A stretch of DNA of 64,000 nt from Isoetes taiwanensis (GCA_021234155.1 JAJEKV010000034.1:6680028-6744027), one strand, 5' to 3'. Shown: positions 1 through 12,351, counted from the stretch's first letter. Numbers and translations are program-made. The notes: generated from the letters alone by a model not told the origin.

Positions 1-2
1 AA

Positions 3-650
3 CACCTATTTAGAACATGCCTATGGTCGGAATGGGTTTTGGAACTTGCATCCAATATCTTAGGCCAAAACTTGGTTGCCCTTAGCCACAAAGACTTCTT
101 TATGCCTATCAATCCATCCGATTGGAGAATTTACATTCTCCTATGGAGAATCTGGAAAGGAAGAAACAGTTTTGTCTTTAATTGTGAAATCATCCCACCA
201 GAAGGGATCATAAAACAGGTATTGTATGACATCAACTGGATTATGAATATTAATAGATGATGTTCCTTATTCATCTTGACTAGGAGACTTGAATGGAAGA
301 ATATCAAAGCAGAAATCAACAATGAGTGGATCAAGTTTTTTGGACCGGCTATTACATCGACACACTTGGATGCAATTTGTACCTGTGGCTGCTGTTGTGA
401 CCAGAACTATGACATCAGAAGAGAACTTATCTGCATCGCCAAAGATGCCAAAGGCAGATACAACATGGCCATGGCAGGCTCATGCATGTGTATTTACTGC
501 GTCTTTCACTCCATCTTCATGGGGAAGGCCAGAAAATGCACAAATCATAATCTCCTATCTATCCATTGAGTCAGGACTCAAAAACACTATGAACTCTATT
601 TCTTGCTTTCATAGCTACCATATCTATCTTAATCTGTCATCCCGTATAAG
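3..650 (+). pseudogene. LINE (non-LTR) reverse transcriptase C-terminal fragment
   Basis: The reading frame from the window edge to the TGA at 258-260 shows an HLF..C segment followed by LLWRIWKGRNSFVF. This is the layout of the zf-RVT region at the C-terminus of plant L1-type reverse transcriptases, where a His/Cys knuckle precedes a conserved W..WK.RN motif. The same frame reopens after the stop to about 569, and a second overlapping frame runs to 654, so the copy is broken by at least one nonsense codon. The polymerase core would lie left of the window. No RNase H motif was found downstream. I treat it as a dead 3' LINE relic; family assignment is by motif only. Confidence 0.5.
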
Positions 651-659
651 CTGATGCTT

Positions 660-1300
660 TTTAAGGGTTAAACTTCCCTTGAAAAACGTTTTTTTGTACA
701 CTTTAATATACTTAAATAATATATATAGCCTTCAATAAAAAAAAAGTATAAAAGCATGGATTGTAAGAGAATTGACTTTTCAATTTTCATATGCACCTCG
801 GAAATTTCAAGAACAGGACGGCCACGACGCGAATTTGTATAGGGCATATAAACTGTACACCTCAATTTCGCACCGTGTGATCCACACAGTATGAAAGCTC
901 CAAATGATGTGTGAATAAGAATCAAACTGACTCATGAATATGCATCCAACTGACTCATGAATATGCTCCAGTATCCAATCGCAAAAAGCGAGGTCTAAAA
1001 AAATAAGAACTTAGACCTCGATATGTTGCGTCTTGCAGACTCAAAAAGTGTCGGCATCTGGCGGATGGCAGTTTATATCCATTGGATCCTTTGAGTGGTA
1101 AGAAACCATCATTTCGGAACGTGTCAAGTTTAGTCCAATTTTATGGTGATGATAACTCTGGCCTCCTTGGATATTGTAAGAGATTAAGAGATGATGAAGG
1201 CATTCGGAATCGAATGCAGTTTTTTTAGAGGAGGTACTTCCAATTATCACAAGAGAGTTATAACTTAAACCATTAGCTCTTTTTTCTCTCGCTTCATTAC
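660..1300. other. non-coding stretch with small repeats
   Basis: No supportable gene. Two small structures are visible. A near-identical direct repeat of about 20 bp containing TGACTCATGAATATGC occurs at about 924-945 and 948-966. A perfect 10-bp inverted repeat (CGAGGTCTAA / TTAGACCTCG) at 989-1020 has a 12-nt A-rich loop. Confidence 0.5.
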
Positions 1301-1309
1301 TCAACTATA

Positions 1310-2430
1310 ATGAAGAAAAGGAGTAATGGCCTTTTGAGAGAAAACCCTCTGAGATACGAAGTGGACAAGTCCAAATTGGTAGTAGGGCAGTTGCAGGAAA
1401 AGATCAAAGGGCTCGAAAAAGCAAAATTTGGGTTTGAGTGTAGGTTAAACAATTTGAAGAAGACACCGCTTGACTTGCGAGAGAGGAAGAAGAACTTTCG
1501 ACCAATAGAGAACTGAAGTTTGATCAGGTGCATTCAGACGCAGGGTCACGGCCACAAGGTGTGTTTACAATACTAGCAAAGGCCAATCAAGATGTGACAA
1601 AACTAGAAGCAATCTTGGTTACGTAGTGAAGAACCTAGCGACAAACAAGGAGATAGTGGGCATGATTCGTCAGCCTTACAACTCTTCTCTAAAGAAGATG
1701 GTATTGGAAATGGTACTAGGAGAGATATACACGAAGCTAGAAGCAGTAGATGTATACAGACTGTTTGTGACGATGTAGGCATTAGTAGACTTGGTTACCG
1801 TTCTCTGTTCAAGCCATTCCATGAAGCATTGAAAAGAATGGGCACAAAAAAAAGTATTTTCTCCACATCCACAAATTGTTGAGAATACAAATGGTTACTA
1901 GGACAAAGATGGTGTATGCTGTATTAGGAGAGATGCACCATGTTAAATGTGTTGTACCTGCCATAGCTATAAAGGATAAGATGGCAAAGATTGTTGTGAT
2001 ATAGTTGGGATGAATGAACGCAATAATCTTTGGCTTGGACTAGTTGGTCTCTTACAATTTTGTGTCAAATATTATGACTTAACAGTTGAAGAAATCGATG
2101 GTGAGATTGAAGTTTGCATAAAATTGAATGAAATGGAACTCACCAAATTTGAGAAGTACGAGAGGGGATATTGTCATCATGAATAGAGCAATTAAGAATG
2201 CAATTGCACATGCTAAACCAAAGAGCAACAAGAATAACAAGAAGGAGATAGAGGTGATGGATGCAGAGAAGAAGGCTGCCGAGAAATGGTTCTCATGTCA
2301 ATCTGAAGATGACACCTGGTGGTTAGGTCTCCTTAAAGTTCAGAAAGAGACACACGAGGTACTGAAATGGGTGTTTAACGAAACTGACATCCCGATTCCC
2401 GAGTATAATATCCAGTATAATATCTCTTAG
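1310..2430 (+). pseudogene. degenerate coding sequence, family not recognised
   Basis: The + strand has protein-like stretches in shifting frames. A Lys/Glu-rich, coiled-coil-like segment (1310-1516) contains LVVGQLQEKIKGLEKAK. Around 2010-2160 a segment reads NNLWLGLVGLLQFCVKYYDL. An ORF at 2128-2430 contains AEKKAAEKWFSCQSEDDTWW. Stops and frame changes separate them. I do not recognise the family. The mix of coiled coil and basic segments would suit a captured gene fragment or a transposon accessory ORF, but nothing here decides it. Confidence 0.3.
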
Positions 2431-4694
2431 TCTGCAACAATATAGATTCATCTGATGATAAATTTATAGAATGAAAGTATTTTGTTCTGCAATACATGGG
2501 GTAGATTACATTGCTCTCCATGACAGGAAATCAAATCAAGGCTGAGCATTTCCTTGCAACCATCGCATCCATATCTAAATATAAGCTTCTAAAATGAAGT
2601 AAATAGCAAATAGTTACATGTGGACACTTGCATTTTCTTAAAGCATGTTTGCTTTACAAAGGGTGGTTCTAAACAATTCAGCCGCCAAAAACAAATGCAG
2701 TTTAAGATTGTTGTGCCACATAAAAGAAATGGCCATTATAACTGCATTGAATGCCCAGTTGGTCGTACAGCTCCATTCTAACAAAACCATATCATTAGTT
2801 CAAAGTACTATCCAATCACACATTCAAAGTGATAAACACTCACCAAATATACCATCTGTTTTCTCCAACATTCTATAATGGCCCCCCCTTTATCTTAGTA
2901 ACCTAGGCATACAAGATAATCAATATAATTTTCTACACAATATATGTCACAACGAACACGAATCAAATGAATTATCTGCAAATGTGAAACAAAGTTAATT
3001 GTCTTCTTGATATGCTATGTGTTAAAAATTTATATCGTCTCCTCTAGGCTTCCGTACTTGCTATACATGTTGAGATTGCTATACATGCTGAGTCAGGCAC
3101 TAGAAACAAGAACATCTCATTGCAACCCAGCAGTAGCAATGTAACAATGCATTTGCTTGCCTTCTTCCATTGCAGTGCAGACATTCGTGTGCATGCTCAC
3201 ACGAGGACCATTTAAAAACAATATACATGATGTTGCCTCCACCCTCATTATTCGGGCAACCAAATAATTACAAACACAATAGCCACAAACAAGGCATTTA
3301 TTATATTCACCACCGAAGATATGAGTTTTTGCAATGCATGTTACACTGTTGTTTTAATATGTCATACAACATTGTGCAAGCCATCTGAATCCTATTGGAC
3401 CTCAGATGTTATCTTAAAAGTCTCTGGCAATATTCGTTTGCATCTGAATTACAATGATGAATTAAAGCAGCTCATCTAAATCACAATGATGAATTAAGTG
3501 CATCTAAACTTACGAATCCAAGCTTATCTATAGACTAAATTCCCTCTGCTGACGAATTGGAGATGAGAAATTCTGCAATGATTTGCAATGCTCTTGGTAG
3601 TGCACTGATTTCCGCTTTCTCTTAGTTAGAGAATGGGTCCATATATAGAGGGCTACTCGTGGTCTTTGAATTGAATATAGACTACATTCAGAATGGAACT
3701 CATGTACAAAATGTGATCTTGGACAACCTTCCTCGGAAGGATCATGTATAAGCTCTAGCTTATAGTCTTCTCACAGAACATAATACTGAACAATATATAT
3801 CTGGTCCTTTCCATGCTCAAAAATTGATGCAACAAATAGAATACATTCTGCCTATTTCAGTTGGTCATCTGTCTACCAGTTGTTGCATTTATTCCAGGTA
3901 AACTCTACTTTCCACAAGATCTATCTATGTTTATCTTTTAAGATCTTTCTAATACACAAGAGAGCCACAAGCGTAATGGCAAACTGAGGAAACAATGAAT
4001 CAATGGCAACATGAACATACCTAATTATGAGCTTGGGTTAACTGATCTTGAAGCCTCATGCAAAATTTGGGAACCCACTACCCCGCCAGCATTAGTAGCA
4101 TCATTGCTTCCAGTTCATCTCAAACCTGGCTCTGGCATGATGACAGATCCTTGCCTTGTAGTAAACGGCTGATTTTGGCTGGTTTTATGATTAACTAAGG
4201 CTGCTTAACTACAAGAACTGCCAGTATGATAAGAGAGAATGGGATAAGAAAACACTAATTAGTAAGAAAATAACCTGGATTGTTTCTACCTCAGGCGTTT
4301 CTCCATTCAATCGCTACATGCCCAACTCTCGAATTTGCACTAAAGCAAAGGTCGAAAGCCCCTTTGGCACCTACTACCTTTTTTGTTTGCTGATAAAGAA
4401 ATATGGCAGAACTGGATCCAACTGTATGAAGTTACCTTCCTCCAGAGCATCTGCTCTTTCATATCCTGCCCAGAGTAAGCCTCCCTTCTTGCCTCGGGTT
4501 CTGTTTGCAAAACATGAAAAATCCTCACTACCTCATCTGTCCTCGTTATATCTTAGAACCATGATATGATGGGTGCCCCCAATCATATAAATCTCACGTG
4601 TATCATCCCATGGCCTCGCCGAAATGCTCCCTTGGATGCTCGCCCGAGATGTGCTTTTTTCCTTCACATGTGATATCAAAATATGTGAATACGG
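2431..4694. other. AT-rich intergenic stretch, no gene seen
   Basis: Only short ORFs without recognisable motifs. A short direct repeat (CACAATGATGAATTAA-like) occurs near 3448-3500. The small ORFs at 3170, 4318 and 4340 look like chance. Confidence 0.5.
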
Positions 4695-4815
4695 CGTGCA
4701 TTCTAGATGTACGCATTAGTACATCGATTTGAATACGCAAGAAAATCATAGCAAAACCATATTGAAAAACGTATAAAAATACAAAAGAACCCCCTTGTTA
4801 TTATGCTAGATATGG
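4695..4815 (-). repeat. dispersed ~110-bp repeat, partner at 61090-61200
   Basis: Read on the minus strand, this segment matches 61090-61200 on the plus strand. Both start TAGCATAATAACA followed by a G run and end in TCTAGA(A/G)TGCAC. The similarity stops abruptly at both ends in both copies, as for the end of a transposon or a short element. A conceptual translation is alike in the two copies only because the nucleotide sequence is. Confidence 0.6.
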
Positions 4816-5023
4816 TGCCTCTCTTTACTCTAAAATACCAAACTAAGAAATGAACTGCATCCTCAGCATTGCTAAGAGGTGTACTATCCCCCTTCAGCAT
4901 CTCACTCGTTAGTATCCTCTTTATGATAGCCCCAGCACCATCATGTTTCCCTTTGCCATGGCACGACGCAAAAAAATTCCAACCAATCTTTACATCATTA
5001 GCTTGATAAAACCTTCCTATATA

Positions 5024-5240
5024 TTAAAATCCCCTCGAGGATTTGAATTGTGATACACATCCCTCAGACCAGAAAATATATTTTGAATATTTTACACCTT
5101 TACTTATCAAATAGTCAGTATGCTTTTGGAGGTAATGTTGTATGAATAAAGTGTCATGCTCCCGATCGTCTGACATGTAAAAATGACTTTCTTTCACAAG
5201 TTTGCGATAACCAACGATAAGATTAGGATCTTCACCTTCC
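5024..5240 (-). pseudogene. transposon-like protein fragment (SEGCxxQFKS motif)
   Basis: The minus-strand ORF contains HDTLFIQHYL and then FWSEGCVSQFKSSRGF. I recall a similar S-D-G-C-x-x-Q-F-K-S/C motif from transposase-like repeat proteins in plants and animals. Here the Asp is Glu. The ORF has no upstream or downstream continuation and its 5' part overlaps the inverted repeat starting near 5230. Family is uncertain; I read it as a dead transposase fragment. Confidence 0.35.
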
Positions 5241-5499
5241 TTTGTACGGGTGCCAAGGGAGTGTAGGCCAAACCCTGGGAGCTTGCTGCACAAGAAGAAG
5301 AGGTGTTACGACACCTTTGTCTACGCCAGGGCCCATAACGTTGAATACAAGATAAACCACAACATGAAAAGAAATTGTAGAGGGCCAAGAAGAGGGCCGA
5401 GAGGCCTATTGGAGATCAGATTGACAATGGTTCTTGGCTCCAGAGGATATGGAGCTTTGGATACAATGACGAGTTGAGATTAAAAGAAATCAGGAACTG

Positions 5500-6835
5500 A
5501 AGATGCTAGACAGCCGGATGAAAGAGATAAAGGAAGGGATAAGGAAAAACTTTAGTCAATTACTGTTCATGGATCAAGAGCCTTCTCGCGATGTTGAAAG
5601 TGGGAAGAGGTCGCTTGCAACTCGAGGAAAAGATGAATTCATGGAGAAGCCTATGCCTCAAATCCCCAGGAAAAAATTAAGGCCCACAAAACACCCTTTG
5701 CAAATGGCCCTGAATTGCATTTTGTATGCCACCTCTTCTTTCGGGGTGTCGATGATCCTCCTGAGCCCGAAGGTGGACAGGATGTGATGTCCCCTCGCCC
5801 AGATTCGATAGTGACTGGCACTTCATCTCAATACTTTACAGCTACATTTTATTGTCTAGTTTCTTTGATTCCATCTTCGGTTACCAAAGGGATTTGGACT
5901 CGGATATGTGGCCTAGCAAACAACTCAATCAGCTAACCGGTCATGGTGACGAGCCCTATTGTAAAAGTAGGCAAGCCTGCATCAGATGTTGAGTTTCACT
6001 TATGTGAAGCAGATGCCAAGTCTTTTGCCACAATTCCGGGTGATTTATCTTACGAGGACTATTACATTAATGTCGAATGCAACGAGTCCTATTTGTTATG
6101 AGTGTTCTGTATTTATTTCATAATTTATCATGCACTGACTAGCAGGCACACTAACTGCAAGGCTAAAATTCGCTCAATCACAATTCAGAGAAGGCGTCAT
6201 CACGTCCTTATTCATCCTTTTGTGTTTAAAATTTTGCTCAGATGCAACAAGCAAGGGAGACAAAGAACATATGATCAATTCTCAAATCTTATCTTAGATT
6301 CTCCATTTGCTAATGCCAATTGGATAGTGGCAGACGTTGGCTTTTTCTACATCCCTATCAGCTTCATGTAATTTAGTTTATATGCTTTCTCATTGATAAT
6401 GACCCCAGTTTCTTATGGAAATGGATTTTTGTATTGGACACTAAAGCCTCAATATCTTAGTTGCAGATCAAGAGGCTTGCCAGAAATTAGGACAGCCTGG
6501 CCCCTCTACACTGCATCTTGATTCTTATCAGGGCTTGCATGCATCCACAAAAGAGTTTGTTATACTGTAATGCTGACAACTTTAGATTGACAGTAGTTCA
6601 ATTTAATTGAAATGTATCTGAGACTTAGATGGAGATTTGCCACAGGTTCCTTAGCTATATTTTGAGGAAGTGGAGGCATGAAGAGGCAGGTATGCATAAT
6701 GCCCCATGTATTTTCTTGATGCTCCCCAGCAAGAGAACAGGATGGACTGTGGCATCTATGTCAGAAACTTCATGAAGAAGTTCATTGTCAATATACAGAA
6801 CAAGGCACATGAGAATGTAAGCTACAAGTTTTTTT
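5500..6835 (+). pseudogene. Ulp1-like (C48) protease relic, left arm
   Basis: Ulp1/SENP-type cysteine proteases cleave SUMO precursors or conjugates, and many plant Mutator-like and related transposons carry such a domain. Here the broken + frames give KPMPQIPRKKLRPTK and MALNCILYATSSF near 5640-5740. They then give NANWIVADVGFFYIPIS near 6310-6370, which resembles the strand around the catalytic His/Trp, and finally MDCGIYVRNFMKKF near 6740-6780. The last is the DCGxxxxxxM box with the catalytic Cys codon at 6748-6750. Stops and frameshifts interrupt every segment, so it cannot make a full protein. It is probably transposon-derived, because it sits in an inverted duplication and lacks host-gene structure. 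Confidence 0.6.
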
Positions 6836-7539
6836 TTTCTGAAAGTTAATGAAGGGTGTGGTCAACTACAAGTTGTTTTTGGCATGGACTAGTTTTGCAA
6901 AGAGAACATCGTGATCCTTAGGTCCAACTTCCCGGTATTTCTCCAGAAGTTGAACGAATGTGTAATTCAGAAGTGGCCCATCTTCTACCTCCCGGAGGCA
7001 AGATCAGATCCCCGGACTTATTTACTAAACAATGGCTCCTAGTGGTCTCAAACATGGCTCCATCAAAACTAGACCCATTGATCGCATTATGTCATGCTCC
7101 TTGATGTTTTAACGACAATAACGGGAAAATTGTTGTAATATAGAATTTTTTGTATTTTAATTTTATGTGATTTATAAAGAAGTGAACAAGTGTGGTCGAC
7201 ATATTTCTACATTTTCTATTCTGTCTCCATTTAATATTTGCAATCTTTGAAAATTAGAACAAAAATTTGTATGTTTTGGCTCCGTCGGCCATAATCTGGG
7301 ACCGCCCCATAATTTGGGGCGCCCATAAGTTGGGAGTCTTGCTATGGCTCGTGGCACAATCACGATGGATGGTTATTCTATGACATGGAAGCAATTTTAT
7401 CGTTGTTATCGTTAAAGCATCAAGGATCATGACATTATGGGATCAATGGATCTGGTTCTGATGGAGCTGTGATTGCGACCATAGGGGCCATTGGTCAGTA
7501 CATGAGTCTGAGGACCTGATCTAACCTTTGGGAGGTAGA

Positions 7540-8930
7540 AAGTGGGCCACTTCTGAATTACACATTCGTTCAACTTTTGGAGGAACATCGGGAAGATGGA
7601 CCTGAGGATCAGGATATCCTCTTTAAAGAACTAGTCTATACCAAAAACAGCTTGTAGTTGACCACAACTTTCAATGACTTTAGGGGAGAAACAATAAATA
7701 TGTGTGAACTTGTAGCTTACATTCGCATGTGCCTTGTTCTGTATACCGGCAATGAATGAAGTTTATGACATAAATGCCATAGTCGATCCTATTCTCATGT
7801 TGAGGAACATCCAAGATAGCACATGGGGCATTATTTATGAGTACCTGCCTCTTCATGCCGCCACCTCCTCAAAACATCATTAAGGAACCTGTGGTACATC
7901 ACCATCTAAATCTCAGATACATTTCGATTAAATTAAACTACTGTCAATCTAAGGTTGTCAGTCTTACAGTATCACAAACTCTCTTGTGGATGCATGCAAG
8001 CCCTGGCAAGAATTAAGATGCAGTACACAGGGGCAAGGCTGTCCTAGTTTTCGGCAAGCCTCTTGATCTGCAACTAAAAGGAAGAGGCTCCAGTGTCCAC
8101 TACAAAAATCCATTCCCATAATAAACTAAGGTCACTGCCAATGAAAAAGCATATAAACTCAATTACCTGAAACTGACAGGGATGTAGAAAAAACTAGCAT
8201 CTGCTACTGTTCAACTGGCATTAGCAAGCAGAGAATCTAGTATAAGATTTGAGAAGTGATCGTCTGCCCTGACTCCCTTGCTTGGTGCCTCTGAGGAAAA
8301 GTTAGAAGGCAAGAGGATGAATGAGTATATGGTGATACCTTATCTGAATTGGATTGAATAAATTTTAGCCCCGCAGTCAGTGTGTCTGCTGGTTAGTATG
8401 TGATAAATAATGAAATGGGTACAGGACACTCACAACAAATAGGACCCGATGCATTCAGCATTAGTGCAGCAGTCCTCATAAGATAAATCATCCGAAATTG
8501 TGGCGAAAGGCATCTGCTTTACATACGTGAAACTCGGCATCTAATGCAGACTTGCCTACTTTCACCACGACCGGATAGCTGATTGAGTTGTTGTTAGGCC
8601 ACATACCGATTCCAAACCCCTTTGGTAACCGAAGACAGAATTAAAGAAACTAGGCAACAAACTGTAACTATAAGATATTAAGATGAAGAGCCAATATACA
8701 TCATGTCTACCTTGGAGCTCAAGAGAACCATCGGCAACCATGAAAGAAGAGATGGCATACACAATGCAATTCAGAGCCATCTGCACAACATGGCATTTTG
8801 TGGGCATCAAATTCTTCCTGGGCATCTGGGATATGGGCTTCTCCACGAATTCATCTTTTCCTGGAGTTGCAAGTGACCTCTTCCCACCTTAAACATCACA
8901 AAAAGGCTCTTGATCTATGAGCGGTAATTG
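7540..8930 (-). pseudogene. Ulp1-like (C48) protease relic, right arm
   Basis: This is the inverted partner of the 5500-6835 relic. The minus-strand ORF at 8562-8846 gives KPISQMPRKNLMPTK and MALNCIVYAISSF, matching the left arm residue by residue over most positions. Toward the centre, the segment equivalent to DCGIYV reads DYGIYV. The catalytic Cys codon is replaced by Tyr (TAT, complement of 7779-7781). The copy is frameshifted and inactive. Both copies are decayed, and neither shows a transposase next to it. Confidence 0.55.
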
Positions 8931-9105
8931 GTCAAATTTTTTTCTTATTTGTTCCTTTATCTCTTCCATCCGGCTGTCCACCAACATGTTGTGGTTTATC
9001 TTGTATTTAGCACACGGGCCCTAGCATAGAAAGTTCGTAACACCTCTTCTTGGGTGGCAAGCTCCAGGGTTTAGCATGTGCCCCTTTGGCGCCTATGGAA
9101 TTTGC

Positions 9106-10945
9106 CAATTCATGCAGCCATGCGTTTTCCAACGGTGGTTCTCCAAATCACCTCTCTTCATCCGTGCGCCTGTGCAGTCACCAAATTTGCACAACCATTT
9201 GTTCATTGTGGTGTCATGCACGTACTCAATGAGCTCACTCTCTTCTATGGCGTCCCTTCTATTTCCATTCAGCTCAATACCAACTGCGGATACTGACCCA
9301 TCCTCCTCGGATCATCCCCCCTCCTCCCCTCCCCCTGATCCACAACCGAGAAGCTCTCCATCTACTCCATGTCTGACTTACCATCAAAATCATCGTACTT
9401 AATGCCACCCACCTGAGTTCCAAGGTTATTTAGACCAGTGTTTGCGTAGTGGGAGGTGTTGAAATTCTCGTTGATGCTAGTATTGTAGCTATGGCGGTCC
9501 TTGGTGTTGGCTTCCCCCATTACTTAGATTTGCGATGATAGGATAAAGTCAAAAAGGGATTCGAGTGAAAAGAGAAGATGTTTCTGACCTTGTAACAAAG
9601 TTTTATTCGAAGCGCCCCGGCCCCACAGAAGAAGACTGATAGTTGCCTCTACTGAGCAAAGAAGATTAGAATTATTGATTCTCCACAATGAGAAACTAGG
9701 AAAGATAAGAATGGCAAACTTCCTTGGGAACAATCGGAACAGGGGTGCTAACTCTAATGCCAAAATCCACGATGTGTGTGGCGCATGGTTAGTGGTTCAA
9801 CAATGTCGTATACATTATTCGCAACACATGTTCTTGCACTAGTGGTTACAGTTGAAAAGTATAAAACTCATATGTATATACCGGCTGGGGATGATGGCCA
9901 GCGGATACAAGGGGATATGGAAACTCTTACTACCACACGGGGTCTGTGTTAATATTCCCGTATTATACACATGGGATCTTTGCATGGCGATCCTGTCAGG
10001 GGGAGCTCCGTCCGGCCTCCAGCCTCAGGAATCACTGGAACGTGATCCCGGAGGCATATCCCCACGGGCAGGATCGCCTGGCTGGAGATTTCGACGTTAG
10101 GTTCACATCCAAAAGGGGATCCTATCATGTAATTGTGTGATTCCAGAATCTACTAGACGTGATTCTGGACGCTCAAGCAGACAGATAGAATGCGTCATAT
10201 CTATCCGGTGGCAGATTGCCTTTTGATCCCCCATATAAGAATCCACGGTGCGGGGGATTCTGACGTTCGGGCTCACATTATCTTTCGTTGCCCCGTACAT
10301 GGATCCATGATGCGGGGAATTATGATGTCTGAGCTCATATGTAGGGTCGGAAATCAACTTGGTTGACAAACCTGATACCAGGATCATGCCCTCATGATCC
10401 GGGACCATGAGCACTCACATGATGTGTCGCGGGCATCCAATGGCTAGGATTGCCTGCGAGTGCTCTATGCTGGGATTTAACATGGGGGGATTCCTGGGGT
10501 CGATGGCACTGGAGTTGGATACCATGCTCCAGGATAGACGTCTCATGATTCTGGATTATGGAGACCAGGAGGATGGTGGAGATGCACGGAGAATGTCAAC
10601 TGCGTGGATTTGGTCATCACGCGTCGTATCCCAGTGTCAGGGTTCACCGGCATGTTCTCCCAATACCGAGAATACACAGGTAGGGTTGTGGCAGGTTGAT
10701 GTCATCGTCGCAAATGACGACAAGGGTTTACTAGCCCAACCTGACATTGGTCAAGTCTGGCCCGACGGATTAAGGCGGATGGATCCTGTGGAGGAACTGG
10801 GTTGAGTTCTACCTGAGTTTGTCCTCAACACTGGGATGTTGTTTGTCTTCAATCTTTATCCAATCTTTTGCCATTATTTTATTCTTTCATCTTAATGCCG
10901 CTTTCTTGAGTTTAGCCGTATTTGATCCTTTGTCCCAAGCTTTCC
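9106..10945. other. unassigned repeat-like sequence
   Basis: No recognisable gene. From about 9960 to 10800 the sequence is GC-richer than its surroundings and carries imperfectly repeated phrases, such as GGATCCA(C/T)G(G/A)TGCGGGG near 10240 and 10310, each followed by a GA(C/T)GT(T/C) and GAGCTCA/GGGCTCA-type phrase. The 132-aa ORF at 10407-10805 has no motif I know. An old LTR or another non-coding transposon part is possible. Confidence 0.35.
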
Positions 10946-10952
10946 TACTAAA

Positions 10953-11890
10953 GATAGATAGATAGATAGATAGATAGTATTTTAACATCACGCCACTAGA
11001 CAGCATCCAACTGGACATGTGACCACACACCACACTACATTGCTTGGTTAGGTAGATAGTATTTTAACATCACTCCACTAGACAGCACACAGCACACTAC
11101 ATTGCTTGGTTAAGTAGATAGTATTTTAACATCACGCCACTAAACAGCATCCAACTGGACATGTGACCACACACCACACTACATTGCTTGACCACTAATG
11201 GACATGTGACCACACACCACACCACACTACATTGCTTGGTTAGGTAGATAGTATTTTAACATCACGCCACTAGTGGTCACATGTCCAGTTGGATGTTGTC
11301 TAGTGGTCAAGCAATGTAGTGTGGTGTGTGGTCACATGTCCAGTTGGATGTTGTCTAGTGGTCAAGCAATGTAGTGTGTGGTCACATGTTCAGTTGGATG
11401 TTGTCTAGTGGCGTGATGTTAAAAATACTATCTACTTAACCAAGCAATGTAGTGTGGTGTCACCACACTACATTGCTTGACCACTAGACAGCATCCAACT
11501 GGACACACCACACTACATTGCTTGACTGCATCCAACTGGACATGTGACCACTGCTTGACTGGGCCCTGCCCCAACCACCACTTTATATTGCGACTGTGGG
11601 TTTACCACACTACATTGCTTAACCAACATTGCTTGACTGGGCCCTGCCCCAACCACCACTTTATATTGCGGCTATGGGTTTACCACACTACATTGCTTAA
11701 CCACCTTATATTGCGGCTGTGGGTTTACCACATTACATTGTGCTTGACCACTAGACAGCATCCAACTGGACACGTGACCACACACCACACTACATTGCTT
11801 GACTGCATCCAACTGGACATGTGACCACACACCACACTACATTGCTTGACTGGGCCCTGCCCCAACCACCACTTTATATTGCGACTGGTT
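10953..11890. repeat. clustered direct and inverted ~80-bp repeats with GATA tract
   Basis: A GATA microsatellite (10953-10977) leads into about four direct copies of a unit with GTATTTTAACATCACGCCAC, CATCCAACTGGACATGTGAC and ACACTACATTGCTTGG (10978-11268). From about 11270 to 11460 the same phrases run as reverse complements, making a large potential hairpin. From 11461 to 11890 they return in direct orientation, interleaved with a unit containing GGGCCCTGCCCCAACCACC. The ORF at 11477-11824 is a by-product of the repetition. Confidence 0.85.
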
Positions 11891-11914
11891 TTGACGCCCA
11901 ACAGTTCAGAGTGT

Positions 11915-12070
11915 AATTCTAGGCAGTCTCGAACTCGAGACCTATAGTTGCTAAATCTAGTGTGTTACCACTAGGCTAAACGCCCAGACGCAAGAGAAGG
12001 GCACACCACACATGATAAGACTTGGTCACCACTTTAGTGGTTTCAACCAAACGGCCTAACCACTAGACCA
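11915..12070 (-). mobile_element. tRNA-derived SINE head(s)
   Basis: On the minus strand, TAGCCTAGTGG (complement of about 11970-11980) fits the pol III A box (TRGYNNARNGG). AGTTCGAGACT (complement of about 11926-11936) fits the B box with one mismatch, at tRNA-like spacing. A second A-box match, TGGTCTAGTGG, lies at about 12050-12060 in the same orientation. This looks like tRNA-derived SINE sequence rather than a tRNA gene, since no cloverleaf could be drawn by eye. Confidence 0.45.
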
Positions 12071-12230
12071 ATTACTACTATCATTTTCATGACACGGAAG
12101 AGAGAATAAAGAAATTGATGCAAGTTATTAAGTGTTGTTTACATGCAATTTGTCCTAGGGATCTTTTAAATAAATGCCCCCTCCCCCAAAAAAAACAACA
12201 CCCCATCCCAAAAACGAGAAAAGCATAAAT

Positions 12231-12351
12231 TATAGGCCCGAATTACATCATTAGACCTAAAGGAAAATGTTACAATTAATAGGGGGCCATATTATAGGCC
12301 CGAATTACATCGTTAGACCTAAAGAAAAATGTTACAATTAATAGGGGCCAT
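12231..12351. repeat. tandem duplication, ~63-bp unit
   Basis: Two adjacent copies of a unit containing GGCCCGAATTACATC(A/G)TTAG and GTTACAATTAATAGGGG, differing at a few positions. There is no coding potential. Confidence 0.85.

Larger units (their letters stand above)
5230..9105. repeat. long imperfect inverted repeat, arms ~1.7-1.9 kb
   Basis: The segment ~5230-7130 reappears as its reverse complement at ~7395-9105. Collinear landmarks in order are AAACCCTGG(G)AGCTTG, GAAGAGGTGTTACGA, GATAAACCACAACATG, ACAGCCGGATG, TGGCCCTGAATTGC or its variant, the GG-ACTATGG/GGACTGTGG protease motif, and CTACCTCCC near the centre. The central spacer is about 265 bp. Identity looks like 75-85% by eye, with an extra ~135 bp in the left arm near 5365-5500. 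The arms hold divergent copies of one Ulp1-like protease relic. Confidence 0.85.

Noticed and set aside
7188-7200. Zinc-deficiency response element (ZDRE)
   Set aside because: GTGGTCGACAT has a TCGACA core but does not match RTGTCGACAY, and it lies far from any gene.
11477-11824. 115-aa His/Thr-rich ORF
   Set aside because: It is a by-product of the clustered satellite-like repeats.
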